A stretch of DNA of 7,509 nt from Clostridia bacterium (GCA_030535815.1 JAUNRD010000081.1:1-7509), one strand, 5' to 3'; positions 1-5,750 are shown, counted from the stretch's first letter. Numbers and translations are program-made. Notes: generated by a model from the sequence alone, not told the origin.

Positions 1-1134
1 GAAGACAACATCAAGGAAGATTCTCCCTACTGGTACTTGACTGAGCTTGCAGCGAAGTGTACCGCAAAGAGAATGGTTCCCGACTATATCTCCGAAAAAA
101 TCATGCTTGAGCTTAAAAAGGACAAAAACGGAGAAGGTCACTGCTACACCTGTATGGGTTGCAGAAGCTTCCTTACTCCCTATGTTGACGAAAACGGAAA
201 GCCCAAGTATTACGGACGCTTCAATCAGGGCGTTGTAACAATCAATCTGGTTGACGTTGCCTGCACGGCAAGAGCTGAAAGCAAGGACGAAAAGAAGTTC
301 TGGGAAGTGCTTGAAGAAAGACTTGAGCTTTGCCACAGAGCGCTTCAGTGCCGTCACGAAAGACTTGAAGGAACACTTTCCGATGCGGCTCCCATCCTCT
401 GGCAGTACGGTGCAATCGCACGTCTTCCCAAAGGAACACCCATAACTGAGCTTCTTCACGGCGGATATTCCACAATTTCTTTAGGCTTTGCAGGTCTCTG
501 GGAGTGCGTATATGCTATAACAGGTAAAAAGCTCACCGAAAAAGAGGGCGAAGAATTCGGAATAAAGGTGCTTGAAGCATTAAATGCCGCTTGCCGTAAG
601 TGGAAGGCTGCAGAAAATATCGACTACTCTCTTTACGGAACACCACTGGAATCCACCACATACAAGTTTGCCAAGTGCCTTCAGAAGAGATTCGGTAAAA
701 TCAGCGGCGTAACAGATAAGAACTACATCACAAACTCCTATCACGTTCACGTAACCGAGGATATCGACGCTTTCTCAAAGCTTGCTCTTGAAGCTAAATT
801 CCAGGCACTTTCTCCCGGCGGAGCTATAAGCTACGTTGAGGTTCCCAATATGCAGGACAACATCCCTGCGGTACTTAACGTAATGAAGTTTATCTACGAC
901 AACATTATGTATGCGGAGCTTAACACAAAGTCCGACTATTGCCAGGTTTGCGGATATGACGGCGAAATCCAGATAAAGGAAGACGACGGAAAGCTGGTTT
1001 GGGAATGCCCCAACTGCAAAAACCGTGACCAGGCGAAGATGAACGTTGCGAGAAGAACCTGCGGCTACATCGGTTCACAGTACTGGAATCAGGGCAGAAC
1101 TCAGGAAATCAAGGAAAGGGTACTGCACTTATAA
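1..1134 (+). CDS. nrdD: Anaerobic (class III) ribonucleoside-triphosphate reductase, NrdD, C-terminal part (5' end outside window)
   Basis: NrdD makes deoxyribonucleotides from ribonucleoside triphosphates without oxygen, using a glycyl radical installed by NrdG. The frame is open from base 1, so the TTG at 37 is internal and 377 C-terminal residues are visible. A Cys cluster ending in MGCRSFL (Cys codons at 142, 151 and 160) lies in the catalytic barrel; the MGC cysteine is the likely thiyl-radical residue. GRFNQGVVTIN and LYGTPLEST are family motifs. Near the end are two Cys pairs of a zinc site (CQVC, codons 940 and 949; CPNC, codons 1006 and 1015). The glycyl radical motif RRTCGYIG follows, with the radical Gly codon at 1063-1065. 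The stop overlaps the nrdG start by one base (TAATG), indicating translational coupling. From 629 on, the gene is repeated 3,988 bp downstream. Family identity is secure; the full length cannot be judged. Confidence 0.96.
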   Translation, partial: EDNIKEDSPYWYLTELAAKCTAKRMVPDYISEKIMLELKKDKNGEGHCYTCMGCRSFLTPYVDENGKPKYYGRFNQGVVTINLVDVACTARAESKDEKKFWEVLEERLELCHRALQCRHERLEGTLSDAAPILWQYGAIARLPKGTPITELLHGGYSTISLGFAGLWECVYAITGKKLTEKEGEEFGIKVLEALNAACRKWKAAENIDYSLYGTPLESTTYKFAKCLQKRFGKISGVTDKNYITNSYHVHVTEDIDAFSKLALEAKFQALSPGGAISYVEVPNMQDNIPAVLNVMKFIYDNIMYAELNTKSDYCQVCGYDGEIQIKEDDGKLVWECPNCKNRDQAKMNVARRTCGYIGSQYWNQGRTQEIKERVLHL

Positions 1135-1652
1135 TGAATTATTCGGCAATTAAAAACTGCGACATAGCAAACGGCTTTGGCGTAAGGGTTTCCCTTTTCG
1201 TTTCGGGCTGCACCCACCACTGCAAAAACTGCTTCAATAAAGAAACCTGGGATTTTGCATCAGGTGAGCCTTTTACAAAGGAAACGGAAGAAGATATCAT
1301 AAAAATGATGGAGCCTTCCTACATCGACGGGCTTTCGCTTCTCGGCGGCGAGCCTATGGAAAAGGTTAATCAGAAGGGGCTTCTGCCTTTCATAAAAAAG
1401 GTGAAGGAGCACTATCCCGATAAAAACATCTGGTGCTACACGGGCTATTTATACGAGGATTTGCTTCCCGGAGGCAAGGTGCACACCTGTGAGACAGATG
1501 AGCTTTTGTCGCTTATCGACATACTGGTTGACGGTGAATTCAAGGAGGAGCTTTACAGCATAATGCTTAAGTTCCGCGGCTCATCAAATCAGAGAGTAAT
1601 TGACCTTAACAAAACAAGAGAAACGGGCGAAATAGTCCTTTTCCTCCAATAA
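629..1652 (+). repeat. Long direct repeat, copy A (nrdD 3' part plus nrdG)
   Basis: Pairs with 4617-5640 at an offset of 3,988 bp. Bases 652-1619 (968 bp) are identical to 4640-5607 by base-by-base reading. The left margin (629-651) has four differences, at 645, 646, 648 and 651, all silent. The right margin (1620-1652) has ten differences in 33 bases. Beyond the margins the flanks are unrelated or only weakly alike. Confidence 0.95.
1134..1652 (+). CDS. nrdG: Anaerobic ribonucleotide reductase activating protein NrdG (copy 1)
   Basis: A radical-SAM enzyme that cleaves S-adenosylmethionine to generate the glycyl radical on NrdD. The 172-residue length is normal for NrdG. The iron-sulphur motif CTHHCKNC gives Cys26, Cys30 and Cys33 (CxxxCxxC). 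GGEP at 71-74 is the radical-SAM motif involved in SAM binding, and WCYTGY, DILVDGEF and FRGSSNQR are typical NrdG segments. ATG at 1134 overlaps the nrdD stop. AAGGAAAGGG at 1111-1120 is rather far away to act as a Shine-Dalgarno site, so coupling to nrdD is likely. The gene matches the second copy at 5122-5640 exactly up to base 1619. The last 11 codons differ at 10 positions, giving Glu163, Val168 and Gln172 here. A strong terminator follows. Confidence 0.97.
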   Translation: MNYSAIKNCDIANGFGVRVSLFVSGCTHHCKNCFNKETWDFASGEPFTKETEEDIIKMMEPSYIDGLSLLGGEPMEKVNQKGLLPFIKKVKEHYPDKNIWCYTGYLYEDLLPGGKVHTCETDELLSLIDILVDGEFKEELYSIMLKFRGSSNQRVIDLNKTRETGEIVLFLQ

Positions 1653-1658
1653 AAAATG

Positions 1659-1700
1659 AAACCACACAATTCATATGAATTGTGTGGTTTTGCTTTTGGG
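1659..1700 (+). terminator. Rho-independent terminator after nrdG copy 1
   Basis: A perfect 32-base palindrome lies 7 bases after the nrdG stop: AAACCACACAATTCAT (1659-1674) followed directly by its reverse complement (1675-1690). The RNA tail is U-rich (GGTTTTGCTTTT). An A-run at 1651-1656 on the left side could allow weaker action in the reverse direction. The second nrdG copy does not carry this terminator, so it belongs to the copy A/cargo side of the junction. Confidence 0.85.
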
Positions 1701-1842
1701 GATGCTTGATAAAGTCCAATGCTTTTTTGTGTACCAATTTTGCTGTGAGGCAGTGAGCACTTTCACCGAAGGAGACGCTGCACACCATCGGTACGACCAA
1801 GGCCCCTCTTGGGACTGAAATTAACCTATGAGTAAAAAAGTC
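1691..1842. other. Non-coding stretch with possible RNA structure, unassigned
   Basis: No credible gene is seen between the nrdG terminator and the cargo promoter. On the + strand GCAGTG (1750-1755) can pair with CGCTGC (1776-1781), with one G-U pair. Inside it CTTTC and GAAGG can pair around ACC. CCAAG (1797-1801) pairs with CTTGG (1808-1812) around a six-base loop. I do not recognise a known RNA family, and no promoter is evident for a transcript starting here, so this may be a degraded remnant. The minus-strand open frame here (1606-1800) runs through the terminator into nrdG antisense and is not believed. Confidence 0.35.
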
Positions 1843-1871
1843 TTGACAAAAAGAACCTTTTGTGTTATAAT
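1843..1871 (+). promoter_or_regulatory. Consensus vegetative sigma-factor promoter for the cargo operon
   Basis: TTGACA at 1843-1848 and TATAAT at 1866-1871 are exact consensus boxes with the ideal 17-bp spacer. The predicted transcript starts near 1878, giving a leader of about 100 bases before the TTG start at 1980. No operator-like palindrome overlaps the boxes, so high constitutive expression would be expected unless the leader regulates it. Confidence 0.85.
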
Positions 1872-1895
1872 ATAACCTGCAGAGTTAATCTGTGG

Positions 1896-1923
1896 GGTGC
1901 GGATGGTTCGAAACGTCTGCACC
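1896..1923 (+). promoter_or_regulatory. Small leader stem-loop in the 5' untranslated region
   Basis: GGTGCGGA (1896-1903) can pair with TCTGCACC (1916-1923), with one G-U pair, enclosing a 12-base loop that contains TTCGAA. It lies about 20 bases after the predicted transcript start and 44 bases before the ribosome binding site. There is no U-run after it, so it is not a terminator; it could stabilise the 5' end of the mRNA. The role is inferred only. Confidence 0.4.
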
Positions 1924-1966
1924 GGAAAAATAAGTTGCTAAAAGAAAAAAGATATGATAAGATTAA

Positions 1967-1982
1967 AGGAGAGAAATTATTG
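1967..1982 (+). promoter_or_regulatory. Ribosome binding site that sets a TTG start
   Basis: AGGAGAG at 1967-1973 lies six bases before TTG at 1980. This is the only well-placed start in the frame after the promoter. The longer in-frame reading beginning at 1860 would start upstream of the -10 box and cannot be translated from this promoter. Confidence 0.8.
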
Positions 1983-3434
1983 AAGAATTTTATTGATCAT
2001 GAAAAACTTGACAGTGAAGGATTTAAGAATCTTAAGAAACCGGGAGAGGAGCTTTTCCCCGATAGCATGAATTCAAATGCAGTAAAAGGTGTACAGACAT
2101 TTTTGAATAAGGAAGGCTTTAAGGATGGAAAGGGCGAAGAGCTTGCGGTAGACGGAGTAGTGGGAGCAAACACGGCAAATGCGATTATGGGTTATCAGAG
2201 AGCAAAAGGTCTCACGGTAGACGGCATAGTTGGCGACGAAACCTGGAACTCCATGTACAAGGATAAGAAAAAGAAGGAAGAAGCCCCTTTCGGAGGAACA
2301 GAAAAAACAGACGAAGGCATAGTGCTTCCGACAACTCCCGAAGGACCAAAGGGGGATACATATACACCGGAATCCGAAAGAAGCGAAGACCATTTTACAA
2401 AAGTAGTTGATAAGTGGAAGAAATTGGGTAATCCTTTTAACGGCTTGGAAAAAGAGGATGATGAAAGCCTTCACGACAAGGTCAGAAGACGGTGGGGAAA
2501 CGGCGGAAAGCCGAGCAGAGTGCTTAGCTTATCGAGGGACAACACCCCCGGTATTGGTACGTCACCGTTTAGCACATACAAACCAACGGGCATAGCATTT
2601 GACGATTATGCTTTTTCCGAAGACGAATCGGAATTTTCAGGCAGTAACCGCAGGACAGATATTCCTGAAAGCGAATACCTGCCGGAAGATGAAATTTTCG
2701 CTACAGAAGAACCTGAACTTATGCTTATGTCAAACACGGGGAGCGGAAAAGGGACAAACAGCAATAGCAAAGCAGAAGAAAAGGAAGAAGAACTTGGAAT
2801 AATAAAACCGGGATACAACGCAAAGGGAGAATGGAGCGAAGACCCCGATGCAGATAACTACGGAAAAGATTCTGAAGTGTATAAAATATTGAGCGATCTT
2901 AACAGCAGATGGGACTCTGCTACAGTAGGAGAAAAAGCGAAATATTATTCTATAGCAAAAGACGTACGGAGATTGGAAAAAGAAGGCACTCCTATTAAAT
3001 ATGCACAGGATGAAATAATGAATCTGCTTCATGAAAATGCAGAAATTGCAAAGGAATATCAGGATAATTTGAAATCCGGATATTCAGGAATGATGTATAA
3101 TCTTGAAGGAGGAAATTATTTCTTAGACTCTTCAGCTTTTCTTATAGGAATGGCGTACGGCAAATGGAACTATAAATATGACGATGACTGGAGAGTTCCG
3201 TATGATTATTTTGACGGAAATGATATGAGCAAAGATAATAATAAAAACTGGAGGCCGTGGATGTATTTTGACGGAATGCTTATATCGGCAGATAAATTGG
3301 GAAATATGAATATGGCGTATGTCGGAACAAAAATGGGGCTTCCTAAATTCGTTTTTCAAAATATTTTAACTGAAGATAAAGACGATGCATTCTGGGTGCA
3401 GTACGGTATAGATTTAGCAGAACAGGGACGGTGA
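1980..3434 (+). CDS. Peptidoglycan-binding protein with C-terminal domain resembling polymorphic toxin type 44 (candidate toxin)
   Basis: A 484-residue protein from a TTG start. Residues 31-95 form a peptidoglycan-binding type 1 domain with the paired signatures VDGVVGANTANAIMGYQ and VDGIVGDETWNSM. A long, charged, low-complexity linker (about 96-275) is rich in Glu, Asp, Ser, Lys and Pro. Residues 300-365 look helical. The last 100 residues contain FLIGMAYGKWNYKY, WRPWMYFDG, then GNMNMAYVGTKMG (441-453) and DKDDAFWVQYGIDLAEQG. This order resembles the Ntox44 domain at the ends of polymorphic toxins; the match is from memory of the family pattern and not tested. There is no signal peptide or transmembrane segment, so export would need a non-Sec route or lysis. 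The stop overlaps a possible GTG start of the next gene. Alternatives are a cell-wall-associated or phage-derived structural protein. The PG-binding assignment is firm; the toxin assignment is tentative. Confidence 0.75.
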   Translation: MKNFIDHEKLDSEGFKNLKKPGEELFPDSMNSNAVKGVQTFLNKEGFKDGKGEELAVDGVVGANTANAIMGYQRAKGLTVDGIVGDETWNSMYKDKKKKEEAPFGGTEKTDEGIVLPTTPEGPKGDTYTPESERSEDHFTKVVDKWKKLGNPFNGLEKEDDESLHDKVRRRWGNGGKPSRVLSLSRDNTPGIGTSPFSTYKPTGIAFDDYAFSEDESEFSGSNRRTDIPESEYLPEDEIFATEEPELMLMSNTGSGKGTNSNSKAEEKEEELGIIKPGYNAKGEWSEDPDADNYGKDSEVYKILSDLNSRWDSATVGEKAKYYSIAKDVRRLEKEGTPIKYAQDEIMNLLHENAEIAKEYQDNLKSGYSGMMYNLEGGNYFLDSSAFLIGMAYGKWNYKYDDDWRVPYDYFDGNDMSKDNNKNWRPWMYFDGMLISADKLGNMNMAYVGTKMGLPKFVFQNILTEDKDDAFWVQYGIDLAEQGR

Positions 3435-3439
3435 TAAAA

Positions 3440-4360
3440 ATGAAAAAAGTGACTTTGTTGCCCGTTATATTGGTAGTACTATTAACACTTTTTGGTTGCA
3501 GCAGAAAAACAGAACCGCCAAAAGAGGCTTTATCCTCTGCCGGAAACATTCAAAACGGAGGATATGTTATAGAAATAGATGGTGAATATTATTACGACAG
3601 TCAAGAAGATGATTGTAGCCTTTATAAGGTTTCTGCCGAGGGGAAAGAAACGAAAATGACAGGCGGTGGGCATCGCTTTTACGAAATGAATTACTGCGAC
3701 GGATATATATATTATGTCTCAGGTGCTCCCGGAAAGGTACATAAAATATCAGTTGACGGAAGATTCTCAAAAAAACTGGTTAACCAGAGAGTGGGAAATT
3801 TGCTTCTATATGAAAATCGTTTGTATTATCGTTTATCTGAAGATGATGACTGGGGAAAGCTTTATTCTGCAAAGTTAAGCGGAAAGAACAGAACACTTTT
3901 AGCACAAAAAGTGTTGGAGTTTTGCATATATGACGGAAGAATTTATTACTGCGACATAGAAAATGAAAGTGCATTATACTCAATGAAGCTTGACGGGACA
4001 GATAAAGTGAAAATCAATGATTCATATACAATGGGGTTAATTACAGAAAACGGAATGCTCATTTATTCAGATAAAAACAGAGAAGACAATCTTTTTTTAT
4101 ATGATATTGAAAGAAAAGTTGAAAAATGTATAAGTGAGGACAAATGCTGGAACTTAAACAGCAATAATGATTGGATATTTTACAGAAATCAGAGCGAGAA
4201 GGGAAGCCTTTATTGCATAAGCTTTGACGGAAGAGAAAAACATAAGCTTATTGAAGGAAATATATCCCATATTGTTGTAACTACAGATTATATATTTTAC
4301 AGAGATATCGGAGATAAAAGCAAAATAAAGAAGTATGACTTAAAAACCGGTTTGGAGTAA
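3440..4360 (+). CDS. Lipoprotein with DUF5050-like beta-propeller repeats
   Basis: The N-terminus MKKVTLLPVILVVLLTLFGC is a type II signal peptide. The lipobox LFGC has its Cys at residue 20 from ATG 3440, so the mature protein should be tethered to the outer face of the membrane. A GTG at 3431, overlapping the previous stop by four bases, is an alternative start adding three residues. Shine-Dalgarno evidence is weak for both (AGGG at about 3424-3427). The mature part has seven Tyr-rich strands of the type DGYIYYVS or DYIFYRD, each followed by LYSMKLDGT-like turns about 35-45 residues apart. That is typical of DUF5050/low-density-lipoprotein-receptor-like propellers. Such propellers usually bind rather than catalyse. 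The tight coupling to the toxin-like gene makes it a candidate partner, adaptor or surface immunity protein; this role is inference. Confidence 0.8.
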   Translation: MKKVTLLPVILVVLLTLFGCSRKTEPPKEALSSAGNIQNGGYVIEIDGEYYYDSQEDDCSLYKVSAEGKETKMTGGGHRFYEMNYCDGYIYYVSGAPGKVHKISVDGRFSKKLVNQRVGNLLLYENRLYYRLSEDDDWGKLYSAKLSGKNRTLLAQKVLEFCIYDGRIYYCDIENESALYSMKLDGTDKVKINDSYTMGLITENGMLIYSDKNREDNLFLYDIERKVEKCISEDKCWNLNSNNDWIFYRNQSEKGSLYCISFDGREKHKLIEGNISHIVVTTDYIFYRDIGDKSKIKKYDLKTGLE

Positions 4361-4408
4361 ACGGGGTATAAAAGATTTATCGTAATTTAATATAAAAGCG
4401 GTGAAGTG

Positions 4409-5122
4409 ATGAAAAAAACGATATTAAATTTAATTCCGGGAATTATCACCTTGCTCTTTGCTGTCGTGTTGCTTTCTCTCAGAGCAGGTAGCACTCCATG
4501 GAAAAATATCGGAATCGTTGAAACTGTGAGTATAGTTTATGCAATTGCATCGGTCTTGTTTTCACCGTATTTGATGATTATAAACTATAAAAGTGCTGCT
4601 AAGAAAACGGCGATACCTCTTTACGGAACACCCTTAGAGTCCACCACATACAAGTTTGCCAAGTGCCTTCAGAAGAGATTCGGTAAAATCAGCGGCGTAA
4701 CAGATAAGAACTACATCACAAACTCCTATCACGTTCACGTAACCGAGGATATCGACGCTTTCTCAAAGCTTGCTCTTGAAGCTAAATTCCAGGCACTTTC
4801 TCCCGGCGGAGCTATAAGCTACGTTGAGGTTCCCAATATGCAGGACAACATCCCTGCGGTACTTAACGTAATGAAGTTTATCTACGACAACATTATGTAT
4901 GCGGAGCTTAACACAAAGTCCGACTATTGCCAGGTTTGCGGATATGACGGCGAAATCCAGATAAAGGAAGACGACGGAAAGCTGGTTTGGGAATGCCCCA
5001 ACTGCAAAAACCGTGACCAGGCGAAGATGAACGTTGCGAGAAGAACCTGCGGCTACATCGGTTCACAGTACTGGAATCAGGGCAGAACTCAGGAAATCAA
5101 GGAAAGGGTACTGCACTTATAA
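4409..5122 (+). CDS. Chimeric ORF: truncated two-helix membrane protein fused in frame to NrdD C-terminal glycyl radical module
   Basis: From ATG 4409 (GTG 4406 is an alternative) the ORF encodes 237 residues. Residues 1-70 are a membrane protein fragment with hydrophobic segments at about 6-24 and 34-59, ending ...NYKSAAKKTAIP. At base 4617 the sequence switches to nrdD, and residues 71-237 equal the last 167 residues of NrdD: LYGTPLEST, both zinc Cys pairs and RRTCGYIG, with the radical Gly codon at 5051-5053. The catalytic cysteine region is absent, so it cannot be a reductase. The nrdD frame is kept across the junction and the stop still overlaps nrdG copy 2. The original membrane gene, third in the cargo operon and possibly an immunity gene, has lost its 3' end. 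It is most likely a recombination by-product, although it is a full open frame. Confidence 0.8.
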   Translation: MKKTILNLIPGIITLLFAVVLLSLRAGSTPWKNIGIVETVSIVYAIASVLFSPYLMIINYKSAAKKTAIPLYGTPLESTTYKFAKCLQKRFGKISGVTDKNYITNSYHVHVTEDIDAFSKLALEAKFQALSPGGAISYVEVPNMQDNIPAVLNVMKFIYDNIMYAELNTKSDYCQVCGYDGEIQIKEDDGKLVWECPNCKNRDQAKMNVARRTCGYIGSQYWNQGRTQEIKERVLHL

Positions 5123-5640
5123 TGAATTATTCGGCAATTAAAAACTGCGACATAGCAAACGGCTTTGGCGTAAGGGTTTCCCTTTTCGTTTCGGGCTGCA
5201 CCCACCACTGCAAAAACTGCTTCAATAAAGAAACCTGGGATTTTGCATCAGGTGAGCCTTTTACAAAGGAAACGGAAGAAGATATCATAAAAATGATGGA
5301 GCCTTCCTACATCGACGGGCTTTCGCTTCTCGGCGGCGAGCCTATGGAAAAGGTTAATCAGAAGGGGCTTCTGCCTTTCATAAAAAAGGTGAAGGAGCAC
5401 TATCCCGATAAAAACATCTGGTGCTACACGGGCTATTTATACGAGGATTTGCTTCCCGGAGGCAAGGTGCACACCTGTGAGACAGATGAGCTTTTGTCGC
5501 TTATCGACATACTGGTTGACGGTGAATTCAAGGAGGAGCTTTACAGCATAATGCTTAAGTTCCGCGGCTCATCAAATCAGAGAGTAATTGACCTTAACAA
5601 AACAAGAAAAACAGGCGAAATCACACTGTTTCTTGAATAA
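4617..5640 (+). repeat. Long direct repeat, copy B (nrdD 3' part plus nrdG)
   Basis: Second copy of 629-1652. It begins within CTCTTTACGG, where the upstream flanks of the two copies also show weak gapped similarity (GCTGC...GAAAA...CGA.TAC). Codons CCC TTA GAG at 4631-4639 replace CCA CTG GAA with no amino-acid change. The last 33 bases of nrdG differ at ten positions. The 968 bases between are identical. Confidence 0.95.
5122..5640 (+). CDS. nrdG: Anaerobic ribonucleotide reductase activating protein NrdG (copy 2)
   Basis: Identical to copy 1 through codon 162, including the CTHHCKNC iron-sulphur motif and GGEP. It then ends TRKTGEITLFLE in place of TRETGEIVLFLQ (E163K, V168T, Q172E). It is intact and should be an active radical-SAM activase if translated. 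Its upstream partner is the chimeric ORF and not a full nrdD, so its expression depends on the cargo promoter at 1843 or on an unseen internal one. Its original terminator lies directly downstream but has been split by the insertion sequence. Its distinct 3' end and flank suggest that this end is the ancestral chromosomal side, next to the convergent surface-protein gene. Confidence 0.96.
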   Translation: MNYSAIKNCDIANGFGVRVSLFVSGCTHHCKNCFNKETWDFASGEPFTKETEEDIIKMMEPSYIDGLSLLGGEPMEKVNQKGLLPFIKKVKEHYPDKNIWCYTGYLYEDLLPGGKVHTCETDELLSLIDILVDGEFKEELYSIMLKFRGSSNQRVIDLNKTRKTGEITLFLE

Positions 5641-5646
5641 CACGCA

Positions 5647-5662
5647 AAAAAATACCGGATGC
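5647..5662. terminator. Left arm of the bidirectional nrdG terminator, interrupted by the IS
   Basis: AAAAAATACCGGATGC is exactly complementary to 7000-7015. Without the insertion (and one AGC) the arms flank an AAA loop, making a classic two-way terminator with an A-run before and a T-run after the GC-rich stem ACCGGATGC. It begins seven bases after the nrdG stop. With 1.3 kb now between the arms it should fold poorly. Confidence 0.9.
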
Positions 5663-5667
5663 AAAGC

Positions 5668-5692
5668 TGCACAAGTCCAGCAAAAACGGACA
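5668..5692 (+). repeat. IS left terminal inverted repeat
   Basis: Starts TGCACAAGTCCA and ends ACGGACA. It is less regular than the right end, which is usual for IS3-family left ends. It matches the right repeat at the outer TG, at CCA and at the inner seven bases. Confidence 0.8.
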
Positions 5693-5706
5693 ATAGAAAA
5701 AAGAGA

Positions 5707-5743
5707 CCTCCTATGGTAGAATTAAAACAACTACCATAGGAGG
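5707..5743 (+). promoter_or_regulatory. Hairpin sequestering the orfA ribosome binding site, followed by a T-run
   Basis: CCTCCTATGGTAG (5707-5719) and CTACCATAGGAGG (5731-5743) are exact reverse complements around an 11-base loop. The right arm contains the AGGAGG ribosome binding site (5738-5743), and T6 (5745-5750) follows directly before ATG 5751. In a read-through transcript the hairpin would both hide the site and act as an intrinsic terminator. A transcript starting inside or after the left arm would leave the site free. Confidence 0.8.
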
Positions 5744-5750
5744 ATTTTTT

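Noticed and set aside
37..1134. TTG at 37 as the start of nrdD
   Set aside because: The frame is open to base 1 and encodes conserved NrdD sequence upstream (EDNIKEDSPYWYLTELAAK), so the gene is simply cut by the window edge.
1764..1774. Glycine-riboswitch-like CACCGAAGGAG
   Set aside because: Only this short motif matches. The other conserved aptamer parts and a downstream expression platform or glycine gene are absent, and it lies upstream of the promoter.
1606..1800. Minus-strand ORF across the nrdG terminator
   Set aside because: It reads through a perfect terminator palindrome and antisense into nrdG, and shows no family features.
1860..1979. N-terminal extension of the peptidoglycan-binding protein from 1860
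   Set aside because: It would start inside the promoter, before the -10 box, and has no ribosome binding site. TTG 1980 has AGGAGAG at a good distance.
2073..2474. Minus-strand ORF of 133 codons inside the toxin-like gene
   Set aside because: It is a shadow of the + strand coding frame, without a ribosome binding site or recognisable domains.
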